DNA from: Methylomonas koyamae
GTDB taxonomy: Bacteria > Pseudomonadota > Gammaproteobacteria > Methylococcales > Methylomonadaceae
Length of the DNA stretch: 64,000 nt
Reading direction: 5' to 3'
NCBI RefSeq assembly: GCF_006483455.1
Contig: NZ_PPPU01000003.1
Coordinates: 1 to 64,000 of the forward strand
The position numbers and the translations under genes were made by a program. How positions within the stretch are numbered: position 1 is the stretch's first letter; each line of letters begins with the position of its first letter. The notes under the pieces were generated by a model. It had not been told where the DNA came from. It saw only the letters and a list, made by a program, of their open reading frames with translations, and did no database searches. This document shows positions 8,834 through 16,615 of this stretch, piece by piece.

Positions 8834-9672
8834 GACAAAGCGTTTTTATAAGCTTGCAACAATTCGTCCATGCGTTTCCAGAGCGGGCCGGGTTTACCGT
8901 CGCCGATCGCGGCACCGTCCAGGTTTACCACCGGTACGATTTCGCGGGTGGAACTGACCACCCAGACTTCGCTGGCTTGTTGCAGCGCTTCCAGGGCGAT
9001 GATGTCTTCCCGGTAAGGGATTTGGTGCGCTGCCGCCAATTCCAGAATCACGTCGCGGGTGATGCCCGGCAGGATTTCGTGGCCTTTCGGCGGTGTGATC
9101 AACTCGCCGTCGATAACGGCAAACAGATTGCTGGCAGCGCCCTCAATGACGTAACCGTTTTTGACCAGAATCGCTTCAGTGCAGCCGCGGTCGACGGCTT
9201 CCTGGCGTAGCAGGATGTTGGCCAGTAGCGTGATGGCTTTGATGTCGCACAATTGCCAGCGGGTGTCGTCCAACGTAATCGCTTTGATGCCTTCGCTGCG
9301 GCCGGGGAAGGGCAGGATGTCGGCGGACATCGCGAACACGGTCGGTGTGGTCTGAGCCGGGAACGCGTGATCCCGTTTCGGCGCCCAGCCGCGGGTGACT
9401 TGCAGGTAAATGTATTGGTCGCGGCCGTCGTCGGCCAGTAGCGGCCGGAATATCGCTTCCCATTCGGCCACGCTATGCGCCAGCGGCAAACGGATACCGG
9501 CCAGACTGTTGTTTAGGCGGGCGATGTGGTCTTCCAGCCGGAACAGGCGGCCTTTGTAGGCCGGAATCACTTCGTAGACGCCGTCGCCGAACAAAAAGCC
9601 GCGGTCCAGCACCGAGACCTTGGCGTCCGCCAGCGGTAGGTATTCGCCGTTTAAATAGACTTGTTGCGTCAT
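8830..9672 (-). CDS. dat: D-amino-acid aminotransferase
   Basis: A 280-residue class IV PLP-dependent aminotransferase. The conserved entry VSVLDRGFLFGDGVYEV, the catalytic lysine region CDIKAITLLANI (Lys near 145), and the EGAASNLF and LPGITRD motifs define the fold. The short ILP-F segment and the position beside dacA favour D-alanine aminotransferase, which interconverts D-alanine and D-glutamate for peptidoglycan, over branched-chain aminotransferase. It overlaps both neighbours by four bases (dacA upstream, ybeD downstream). Confidence 0.88.
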   Translation of the reverse strand: MTQQVYLNGEYLPLADAKVSVLDRGFLFGDGVYEVIPAYKGRLFRLEDHIARLNNSLAGIRLPLAHSVAEWEAIFRPLLADDGRDQYIYLQVTRGWAPKRDHAFPAQTTPTVFAMSADILPFPGRSEGIKAITLDDTRWQLCDIKAITLLANILLRQEAVDRGCTEAILVKNGYVIEGAASNLFAVIDGELITPPKGHEILPGITRDVILELAAAHQIPYREDIIALEALQQASEVWVVSSTREIVPVVNLDGAAIGDGKPGPLWKRMDELLQAYKNALS

Positions 9673-10832
9673 TCCTTCTCCAGCAAACCGATCGCGGCAT
9701 CGTACAGGCGACGGAACAGGCCGCCTTCGGCCACGCTATCCAACGCCACCAGAGGTTTGCTGGCAACCGGGTCGCCGGCCAGGGTAATGTTCAAACTGCC
9801 GACTACATCGCCTTTGTTGAGCGGGGCGAATACGCCTTTGTCGATCTGGGTTTCGGCTTTCAGTTCGTTGAAGTGCTTACGCGGCGCCGTAACGTACAGG
9901 TCTTCCGCCAAGCCGACGGCCAATTTCGATGTCACGCCTTTGCGAATCCGGGTTTCGGCCAAGGCCTTGCCGCCCTCGTACAAGCGGTGGGTTTCGAAGA
10001 AACGGAACCCGTAATTCAGCAGCGACTGGCTTTCGTTAGAACGGGCATTGGCGCTGGCGGTACCCATCACCACCGAGATCAGGCGCATGTCTTCGCGTTT
10101 GGCCGAAGCCACCATGCAGTAGCCGGCGTCGTCGGTAAAGCCGGTTTTCAGGCCGTCGACCGACGGATCGCGCCACAGCAGCAGGTTGCGGTTTTGTTGG
10201 GTGATGCCGTTGTAGGTGAATTCCTTTTGCGAATCCCAGCGGTAGTATTCCGGAAATTCGCGGATCACCGCCTGCGCCAGCAGCGCCAAATCCCGCGCCG
10301 AGCTGTAATGATTGGGGCTGGGCAGGCCGGTGGCGTTTTCGAAATGGCTGTTGGCCATGCCCAGGCGGCTGGCTTGTTCGTTCATCATCGTTGCGAACGT
10401 TTGCTCGCTGCCGGCGACGTGTTCGGCCAAGGCCACGCTGGCGTCGTTACCGGATTGGATGATCATGCCTTGCAGCAAGTCTTCGACCCGGACTTGTTTA
10501 TTGACTTCGACAAACATTTTCGAGCCGCCGGTTTCCCAGGCGTTCTGGCTGATCGTGACTTTCTCGTCCAAGGTTAAATGTCCGGCTTTCAATTCGCGGA
10601 ACACGACGTAGGCTGTCATGATTTTGGTCAAGCTGGCCGGTGCGACGCGCTTGTCGGCATCTTTCTCGGCCAGAATCCGACTGCTGTCGAAATCCAACAA
10701 AAAGTAACTGGAGGCGGCGACGCTGGGGGCGGCCGGGGTGAAAATCGGGCCGGCGGCTGACAAAGACAGGCTGGTGAACAGTAACAGCAGCCCGCCAAAC
10801 AGGCTGAATGTCATGCGAAGAGGGTGTCTCAT
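9669..10832 (-). CDS. dacA: D-alanyl-D-alanine carboxypeptidase (PBP5/6 type)
   Basis: A periplasmic penicillin-binding protein that trims the terminal D-Ala from peptidoglycan pentapeptides. The 387-residue protein begins with a signal peptide (hydrophobic segment around residues 8-28). The three active-site motifs are present: SLTK in the segment APASLTKIMTAYV, SGN in IIQSGNDASVAL, and KTG in DGLKTGFTDDAGYC. The C-terminal beta-rich domain and a short terminal helix that anchors such proteins to the membrane follow. It is the first gene of the operon with dat, ybeD, lipB and lipA. Confidence 0.96.
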   Translation of the reverse strand: MRHPLRMTFSLFGGLLLLFTSLSLSAAGPIFTPAAPSVAASSYFLLDFDSSRILAEKDADKRVAPASLTKIMTAYVVFRELKAGHLTLDEKVTISQNAWETGGSKMFVEVNKQVRVEDLLQGMIIQSGNDASVALAEHVAGSEQTFATMMNEQASRLGMANSHFENATGLPSPNHYSSARDLALLAQAVIREFPEYYRWDSQKEFTYNGITQQNRNLLLWRDPSVDGLKTGFTDDAGYCMVASAKREDMRLISVVMGTASANARSNESQSLLNYGFRFFETHRLYEGGKALAETRIRKGVTSKLAVGLAEDLYVTAPRKHFNELKAETQIDKGVFAPLNKGDVVGSLNITLAGDPVASKPLVALDSVAEGGLFRRLYDAAIGLLEKE

Positions 10833-10956
10833 GATTGCGATATTCGTATGTCGTTCGGGAAGCCGCTATTGTATCACCCCCGGCTCCCGCTTAGAAAAAC
10901 CCGAACGCCGGGGCCGCAATACGCAAGCGGTGTGGATTCCGGTCGGCGTCCGACGG

Positions 10957-11589
10957 CTAGCGTTCGCCGGCGCAAATCCTGAATCGGCAGGCGCAATCCT
11001 GCTGCGCCATACACGCCGTTTGTTCGATCGGACTCTCCAATAAGGTGCCGATCAGCGCCCGGTCGAATTCGCACAATTCCGGGAATTGCTGAGCCAAGTC
11101 GTGGTAGACGCAGTTCACCGCTTTCAGGCTGAGTTGGCCGTTTTCGGTTTCCAATTCGGCGCGGTAGCCCAGGGTTTGCATCAATTCGACCAAAGTCTGG
11201 CGTTTCGCTGCCGGATCTTTGCCATTGAACTGCGGTGCCAACGACTGCGCCAGATTGACGCCCATCCGCGCCAGCATTTGCCGCAGGGCGGCTTCGCCGA
11301 GTTCTGATTTCAGTTCCGCCAATAACAAGGTGCAGAACCAGCCGTATTGCTTCGGCAAGCGGTTACGTCCCAGCTCCGTCAATTTGTAACTGCGCGCCGG
11401 CCGGCCGCCGGTGCTGTTCAAGGCCGCTTCGGCGACCAGTTGTTCTTTTTCCAATCCGACTAAATGCTGTTTCACGGCATTGCGCGAAATCTGCATTTCG
11501 ACGGCCAGTTCGTCGATGCTTAGCCCGTTCGATGCAGCGAGCAGTAAATTCAGGATTTGTTCTTGGCGGGAGCCGCTGGGTTGGGTCAT
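10957..11589 (-). CDS. SufR-like winged-helix regulator with C-terminal cysteine cluster
   Basis: A 210-residue predicted DNA-binding regulator. Residues 8-75 form a winged helix with the recognition segment ISRNAVKQHLVGLEKEQL and the wing TGGRPARSYKLT, as in the SufR/DeoR-like group. The C-terminal part has Cys160 and Cys173 separated by 12 residues, as in the iron-sulfur ligands of SufR, then Cys193, Cys199, Cys201 and Cys206 in a tighter cluster. This suggests an iron-sulfur sensor of redox state, nitric oxide or iron. The start at 11589 (MTQPSG) is chosen because the longer reading adds 21 non-conserved residues. It diverges from the truncated haemoglobin gene, and a palindrome lies between them. 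No suf genes are adjacent, so the target is inferred to be the haemoglobin operon. Confidence 0.75.
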   Translation of the reverse strand: MTQPSGSRQEQILNLLLAASNGLSIDELAVEMQISRNAVKQHLVGLEKEQLVAEAALNSTGGRPARSYKLTELGRNRLPKQYGWFCTLLLAELKSELGEAALRQMLARMGVNLAQSLAPQFNGKDPAAKRQTLVELMQTLGYRAELETENGQLSLKAVNCVYHDLAQQFPELCEFDRALIGTLLESPIEQTACMAQQDCACRFRICAGER

Positions 11590-11686
11590 GGCAATGCTGC
11601 AAGTCAAAGGCTGGAGATGGCGCAATTCTATGCCGGAATCGGTGCTCGGCAAAGTATCGGAAAAGCCGATAGCTAATATAAATAAG

Positions 11687-11710
11687 TTTTATAATACAAA
11701 TATTGTAAAA
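11687..11710. promoter_or_regulatory. Palindromic operator candidate in the regulator-haemoglobin interval
   Basis: TTTTATAATA (11687-11696) and TATTGTAAAA (11701-11710) form an inverted repeat with nine of ten matches around a CAAA spacer. The left arm contains a perfect TATAAT -10 hexamer (11690-11695) reading toward the haemoglobin gene, and the right arm contains TACAAT reading toward the regulator. A protein bound here could repress both divergent promoters. The repeat is seen; the assignment to the SufR-like protein is inferred. Confidence 0.55.
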
Positions 11711-11786
11711 GTCGTCGGGTTGGCTTATTCTGCTCCCGGCTTCGACAAGCCGTACCGATTCATCCATTCCATATAGGCAGAACAAT

Positions 11787-12167
11787 ATGAGCGAAACCAC
11801 TGCAACTCTGTACGAACAACTGGGCGGCGAAGCCGCAGTCAATGCTGCGGTCGATATCTTCTATCGCAAAGTGCTGAGCGACCATCGCATCAACCGCTTC
11901 TTCGACCACACCGACATGGACAAACAGGCCGCCAAGCAAAAAGCCTTTTTGACGATGGCTTTCGGTGGTCCCAACAATTATTCCGGCGCCGACATGCGCC
12001 AGGCCCATGCTCATCTGGTGAAAAAACTGGGCCTGGACGACTCCCATTTTGACGCCGTGGTCGAAAATCTGGCGATGACCTTGCAGGAATTGAATGTGCC
12101 GCAGGCTTTGATTCAGCAAGTCGCGGCGATTGCCGAAACCACACGCAACGACGTGCTGGGCCGCTAA
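11787..12167 (+). CDS. Group 1 truncated haemoglobin
   Basis: A 126-residue cytoplasmic 2-on-2 globin. The N-terminal block TLYEQLGGEAAVNAAVDIFYRKVL holds the B10 tyrosine. The segment FFDHTDMDKQAAKQKAFLTMAFGGP is the CD/E region, and the proximal F8 histidine lies in MRQAHAHL. Such proteins bind oxygen and commonly detoxify nitric oxide to nitrate. It is followed after 15 bases by a ferredoxin-reductase-like gene, which would provide the reduction needed for nitric oxide dioxygenase turnover, and it faces an iron-sulfur-type regulator. Function in nitric oxide or oxygen handling is an inference from family and context. Confidence 0.92.
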   Translation: MSETTATLYEQLGGEAAVNAAVDIFYRKVLSDHRINRFFDHTDMDKQAAKQKAFLTMAFGGPNNYSGADMRQAHAHLVKKLGLDDSHFDAVVENLAMTLQELNVPQALIQQVAAIAETTRNDVLGR

Positions 12168-12182
12168 GCGGAGATGCAGGTC

Positions 12183-13169
12183 ATGCAGATACGCAAGATT
12201 AGCGTCGGCCAGCGCGAATTGGGTTGCCGGCCGGGCGAATCGGTATTGGACGCTTTGCTGCGGGAGCAGGTCGAGATTGCTTACGGTTGCCGGCAGGGCG
12301 CTTGCCAGAGCTGTATCGCCCGCAGCCTGGACGGAGCGCCGCCGGCCGCGGCCCAGGCCGGCTTGAAGGACGTACTGCGCCATCGGGACCACTTTCTGGC
12401 CTGCCTGTGCTATCCGGAACGCGATATGGCGATCGGCATCGGTTCGCCGGAACAACGCTTCTGCCACGCCACCGTGACCGGCAAGCAGTTGCTCAACGCC
12501 GAGACTTTGCTGCTGACGCTGCATACAGACCAAATATTGGACTACTACGCCGGCCAGTTCGTCAATTTGAAGCGCGGCGACAGTTTGCAGCGCAGTTATT
12601 CGATCGCCAACAACCGGGTCCACGCCCGCAACTTGACCTTTCATATCCGCCGGTTGGCCGGCGGCCGCTTCAGCGCATGGGCTCACGACGAACTGAAAGT
12701 CGGCGATCTACTGGAAGTATCCGATCCGCAGGGCCTGTGTTACTACTTGCCCAGCGGCCAGCCGGGCAATTTGTTATTGATCGGCACCGGCAGCGGCCTG
12801 GCGCCGTTGGCTGGTATCGTCAGCGAGGCCTTGCACCACGACCACGCCGGCCAGATCCATCTCTACCACGGTAGCCGGGAAATGGACGGTTTGTATTGGG
12901 TGGAGGAGATGCGCGGCCTGGCGGCGCAGCACGCCAATTTCCATTACACGCCCTGCGTATCGCGCGGCGATGCCCCGGATGGCGTCGCCAGCGGACGAGC
13001 TAATGATGTGGCGATGAAGCAATTGCCGGATTTGAAGGGGTGGCGGGTCTACTTGTGCGGCCACCCGGACATGGTGCAGCAGAGCAAACGCCAGGCTTTC
13101 CTGAATGGCGCCAAATTCGACGACATTTATGCCGACGCGTTTCATGTGGCGTCGACCACCTTGGACTAA
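12183..13169 (+). CDS. 2Fe-2S ferredoxin / FAD / NAD oxidoreductase, probable globin reductase
   Basis: A 328-residue electron-transfer protein of the phenol hydroxylase/CDP-6-deoxy-glucose reductase type. A plant-type 2Fe-2S domain occupies residues 1-85 with ligands Cys36, Cys41, Cys44 and a fourth at Cys74 or Cys76. An FAD-binding barrel carries the RSYSIAN motif near residue 139, and an NAD-binding domain carries GTGSGLAPLAGIV and CGHPDMV. The ATG at 12183 is preferred over that at 12174, because a GGAG sequence at 12170-12173 is correctly spaced only for the second. Co-transcription with the truncated haemoglobin suggests it reduces the haem iron. The stop overlaps the convergent LysR gene. 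Confidence 0.88.
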   Translation: MQIRKISVGQRELGCRPGESVLDALLREQVEIAYGCRQGACQSCIARSLDGAPPAAAQAGLKDVLRHRDHFLACLCYPERDMAIGIGSPEQRFCHATVTGKQLLNAETLLLTLHTDQILDYYAGQFVNLKRGDSLQRSYSIANNRVHARNLTFHIRRLAGGRFSAWAHDELKVGDLLEVSDPQGLCYYLPSGQPGNLLLIGTGSGLAPLAGIVSEALHHDHAGQIHLYHGSREMDGLYWVEEMRGLAAQHANFHYTPCVSRGDAPDGVASGRANDVAMKQLPDLKGWRVYLCGHPDMVQQSKRQAFLNGAKFDDIYADAFHVASTTLD

Positions 13170-14041
13170 GCGGCGAGCGTCGAATAATCCCGCTGCCGTT
13201 CGGCGGCGGCCAGGCCGCGCAGTTCAGCCAGCACTTGTTGCAGCACCGGCGAGTCGTTGTCGCGGCCGGACACCATGTAAGCCGGCAGCGTGAAACGCGG
13301 GCTATCCGCCACCGGATGCAGGCGGCCGGATTGTAGCAGCGGTGCTGCCAGACGGATCGGCAGAAAACAGGAGCCGCTGTTTTGCGCCAGGATCAATTGC
13401 AGCGCCATCCAGCCGATGTTAACCACTTGCGCCGAGCGTTCCAGGTTCGGAAAGGCATTGCTGTGCTGGGCGTAAAAACCCGGCGCCCAATCGACGTAGA
13501 TGTAGTCGTCGTTGGGCCAGGGCCGGTCCGGATCGGTGCTCAGTAGTAGCAGGGTTTCGTCGAAGATGTGCTCCACCAGCAGGCCCGGGCTGTGTTGCGG
13601 CGTATACATCAGGCCGATATCCAGTGCGCCGGAAATCAGGCTGCGCATCAAGTCTTCCTCGAAGCCGATATCGGTGCGGATCGAAACATCCGGCATTTGT
13701 CGGCGAATCGCTCCTATCCAATCCGGCAGCAAGCCCTCACACAAGGCGATGCGGGCGCCGATGCTGACGCTGTCGCGGAAGCGGCTGGGTAAGCCGATGT
13801 CGTGGCGGGCCTGTTCCAAGGTCAGCAATAAGGCCTTGGCGTGGCGCAGAAAGCGCTGGCCGGGCTGGGTCAGGCTGGCGCCGGCCCGGTTGCGTAGGAA
13901 CAAGGTAACGCCCAAATAGGCTTCCAGGCGCTGAATCCGGGTACTCACCGTCGATTGGGTCACGTACAGGCGGTTTGCGGCTTCCAGAAAACTGCCGTTG
14001 GCGGCGACGCTTAAAAAGGTTCTGATTTGGTCGATGTCCAT
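13166..14041 (-). CDS. LysR-family transcriptional regulator
   Basis: A 291-residue LysR-type regulator. The N-terminal helix-turn-helix covers residues 1-60 with the usual FLSVAANGSFLEAANRLYVTQSTVSTRIQRLE pattern (split here in sense, continuous in the protein), and residues 90-280 form the inducer-binding domain. It is divergent from the lipoprotein and efflux genes with a 122-base interval, the normal arrangement for a LysR protein that controls its neighbour. The effector is unknown. Confidence 0.9.
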   Translation of the reverse strand: MDIDQIRTFLSVAANGSFLEAANRLYVTQSTVSTRIQRLEAYLGVTLFLRNRAGASLTQPGQRFLRHAKALLLTLEQARHDIGLPSRFRDSVSIGARIALCEGLLPDWIGAIRRQMPDVSIRTDIGFEEDLMRSLISGALDIGLMYTPQHSPGLLVEHIFDETLLLLSTDPDRPWPNDDYIYVDWAPGFYAQHSNAFPNLERSAQVVNIGWMALQLILAQNSGSCFLPIRLAAPLLQSGRLHPVADSPRFTLPAYMVSGRDNDSPVLQQVLAELRGLAAAERQRDYSTLAA

Positions 14042-14123
14042 GCGGTTTAGTATCGGTCTCCTCGATATTAAACTCCAATAAATATCGTTTGTCTTATCCG
14101 TGCTGGGTTTTTATAGTGAATAA

Positions 14124-14145
14124 ATATATCGATTCGATCGTATAT
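14124..14145. promoter_or_regulatory. AT-rich imperfect palindrome, possible LysR operator
   Basis: The segment 14124-14145 contains ATATATCGAT and, after a short spacer, ATCGTATAT, an imperfect inverted repeat in the LysR-lipoprotein divergent interval. LysR proteins usually bind near such sites about 20-60 bases before the regulated promoter. A clear Shine-Dalgarno sequence, AGGAG at 14153-14157, follows for the lipoprotein gene. The assignment is speculative. Confidence 0.3.
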
Positions 14146-14163
14146 CCGATCTAGGAGTACAGC

Positions 14164-15015
14164 ATGAAAACGACAACACACACCGATAAATACATTCGTG
14201 TCAATTCAAGATGGCTGCTGGGCTTGGCGCTGCCGTTGCTATTGGCGGCTTGTGCCGCGTCGCCGACAAAACCGGTCGCCTTTCAAACCAGCCAAATCCA
14301 GTCCTTGTTGATTGTGCCGGTCGCGGCACCGCCTCTGGAAGTCATACCCGACCTGCTGGAGCAACGCGACGCAGCGTATCGCCACACCCAGAATATGGCG
14401 ATGGGCGTGGCGCCGGATAGGCAAAATTATCAGACTGCGGGCGGCATCGTCGTCGCCGGCATGGTAAGCAATGCGGCGGACGACGTCGATGCAATGATCA
14501 ACGCTTTGCCGCCGACCGCCGCCGGTGGCCGCGCGGCTCAAACCCCGTGGACGCCGGAAAAGTCTGCGGCCGAAGCCTTGCAGGGCTTGTTGGCCCAATC
14601 TAACCGCGGTGCCGAATTGAGTCGCGACGGCTACCGATTGGCCGCGACGGATGATGCCAGCCTGCCACAATGGCGCCGAGCCATTCAAGCTTGGTATGCG
14701 CAGGATCTCAGCCAGACCAACTATGCGAGCCGTGGCCAATACGATGCCGTAATCGAATTGGGCGTGGGCCGTTACCGAATCTTCGAAGGCCAAACCTCGT
14801 TGCAACTGATGCTGAAACTGATCGATCCGGCCTCGGGCCGCGTGTTGGCCCGCACCCATTCCGAGAGCTTTCGGGTCGACGATAGCGCGCTGGCTTCGCT
14901 TCAACACGACGGTAAGGCATTCCGGCAACTGATTGCCGAGATGGCGGTACCGCTGTTGCGGCAAAGTCTCGGCGATTTGGGGCTGCGCAATGTGTCGAAC
15001 GCCAATCAGAGCTGA
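14164..15015 (+). CDS. Predicted lipoprotein of unknown function, efflux operon
   Basis: A 283-residue protein with an N-terminal hydrophobic segment (residues 17-31) ending in the lipobox LLAAC, so it is likely a lipid-anchored envelope protein. The remainder has no catalytic motif I recognise. The segments QIQSLLIVPVAAPPLE and LKLIDPASGRVLARTHSESF resemble outer-membrane assembly lipoproteins of the CsgG/LpoB type only loosely. It is the first gene after the LysR regulator and is followed 22 bases later by the efflux transporter gene, so it may be an accessory part of the efflux complex. Function unknown. Confidence 0.65.
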   Translation: MKTTTHTDKYIRVNSRWLLGLALPLLLAACAASPTKPVAFQTSQIQSLLIVPVAAPPLEVIPDLLEQRDAAYRHTQNMAMGVAPDRQNYQTAGGIVVAGMVSNAADDVDAMINALPPTAAGGRAAQTPWTPEKSAAEALQGLLAQSNRGAELSRDGYRLAATDDASLPQWRRAIQAWYAQDLSQTNYASRGQYDAVIELGVGRYRIFEGQTSLQLMLKLIDPASGRVLARTHSESFRVDDSALASLQHDGKAFRQLIAEMAVPLLRQSLGDLGLRNVSNANQS

Positions 15016-15037
15016 GAACGGGCAAGCAGATTGAAGA

Positions 15038-16615
15038 ATGAGCGCCGATTACCCGAAACGGCTGCGCGGTTGGCGCTTCAGTTTATTCAACCTGCTACTC
15101 GGCGGCGGTCATGCCTTGGTGATTTTCAACGCCGGCGCCTATATCGCGATGCTGCCCAGGGTCGCGGCCGGTTTGGGTGTGCCGCCCAGTTTCGGCACCT
15201 GGACCCAGACCGACTACATGATCGCGCTGGCCCTGGGCTTGCCGATCGGGGGCTGGTTGGGCCGCCGATTCGGTGAATACCGGCCGCTGATCTGGGCGTT
15301 CGCCGGTTTTGCGTTGGCCTCCTGGCTGTGCGCGCTCGCCGAAGACTTTCATCTGTATCTGGCGGCGCGAGTGGTGCTGGGCTTCTGCGGCGGCCTGACC
15401 CTGCCGTTGGGCCAGGCCTTGTTGCTCAAGGAATATCCGGACCAGCGCAAGTCGCTCGCTATCGGCGTTTGGAGCCTGTTTACTTTGACGCCGTTTACCT
15501 TCGGTCCGCCGCTGGGCGGCTGGGTGGCCGATTCGCTGGGTTGGCGCTGGCTGTTTTGGGGCAACATCCCGCTGGCGGTGGCGATTGCTGGGCTGCTGGG
15601 CGCCTTGCTGCATGGGCGCGGCGGGCCGCGCCTGCGGCAACGCTTGGATGTTCCGGGTTGCCTGATGGCGACAGCGATTTTATTCGGCGTGCAAGCCATT
15701 CTGAACCAGGGCAATGACTGGGATTGGGCCAATTCCGGTTACCTCATGGCGCTGGGTGTCGGCGTGGTCGTGTTGTTGCTGTATTGGCTGATTTGGGAAT
15801 GGGGTTGCCGCCGGCCGTTTCTGGATATTCGCTTGTTCGGCCGACGCAATTTTACGATCGGCGTGATCGGCTTGTGCGTCGGTTTTCTGTGTTTTCAGGG
15901 TTTGTTGTCGTTGCTGATCGTGCAATTGCAGCTGGCGCTGGGTTACTCGTCGTTTCTGGCCGGCCTGGTGTTTTTGCCGATGGCGATTTTCGCCAAACCG
16001 ATAGCCGGTATTTTTCATGAGGTAGTCAAACGGGTCGATGCCCGCCTGCTGGCCAGCGCCAATCTGTTGGGTTTTGCCGCCACTTATTTTTGGTTGAGCC
16101 GCTTCGACGACCCGGACAGTTTTGCCCAGTTGTGCTGGCCGAAACTGCTGGAGGGCGCCTGTCTCGGCAGTTTTTTCGTACCGTTAACCGCGTTGATGTT
16201 GCACGGCATTCCGGCCGAGCGGCATTGGCGGGCGCTGGAATTGGCCAATCTGTTGCGCATCGCCGCCGGCGCGATCGGTATTGCCTTGCAAGGGGTGATT
16301 TTCTACCGGCGTACGCCGTTGCATATGACCCGTTTCGCCGAAAGCCGCGACGCTTGGTCGGATGCCGGCGCGGATGCGCTGCAAAATTTACTGGCCGGCG
16401 GCTTCGAGGCCGATGCCGCGCTGGCCAAATTCGCCAAACTGGCGGGCAAGGCCCAAGCCATTCGCGGCTTGAACGACGCCTTCTGGTTGGCCGGCTGTAT
16501 TTTCGTCGTTCTGGCGGCCTTGGTTTGGTTGGCCGAGCCGACCCGCGCCCCGGTTCGTGCCGCGCCGGCCATGCAGCGCGCGCTGGAAGAAGCATTAGTG
16601 GAGGAGGATGCATGA
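15038..16615 (+). CDS. MFS drug:H+ antiporter, DHA2 (EmrB/QacA) family
   Basis: A 525-residue inner-membrane transporter with about 14 predicted transmembrane segments, typical of the DHA2 group. The first loops carry LPIGGWLGRRFGE and the antiporter motif GPPLGGWVADSLGWRWLFWGNIP. It would export hydrophobic or amphipathic compounds by proton exchange, working with the outer-membrane channel and the adaptor encoded downstream. Its stop overlaps the start of the channel gene (ATGA at 16612-16615). The substrate is not predictable. Confidence 0.92.
   Translation: MSADYPKRLRGWRFSLFNLLLGGGHALVIFNAGAYIAMLPRVAAGLGVPPSFGTWTQTDYMIALALGLPIGGWLGRRFGEYRPLIWAFAGFALASWLCALAEDFHLYLAARVVLGFCGGLTLPLGQALLLKEYPDQRKSLAIGVWSLFTLTPFTFGPPLGGWVADSLGWRWLFWGNIPLAVAIAGLLGALLHGRGGPRLRQRLDVPGCLMATAILFGVQAILNQGNDWDWANSGYLMALGVGVVVLLLYWLIWEWGCRRPFLDIRLFGRRNFTIGVIGLCVGFLCFQGLLSLLIVQLQLALGYSSFLAGLVFLPMAIFAKPIAGIFHEVVKRVDARLLASANLLGFAATYFWLSRFDDPDSFAQLCWPKLLEGACLGSFFVPLTALMLHGIPAERHWRALELANLLRIAAGAIGIALQGVIFYRRTPLHMTRFAESRDAWSDAGADALQNLLAGGFEADAALAKFAKLAGKAQAIRGLNDAFWLAGCIFVVLAALVWLAEPTRAPVRAAPAMQRALEEALVEEDA

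Noticed and set aside
16090-16611. N-terminal extension of the outer-membrane channel gene
   Set aside because: It overlaps the transporter gene in another frame and would bury the lipoprotein signal that begins at 16612.
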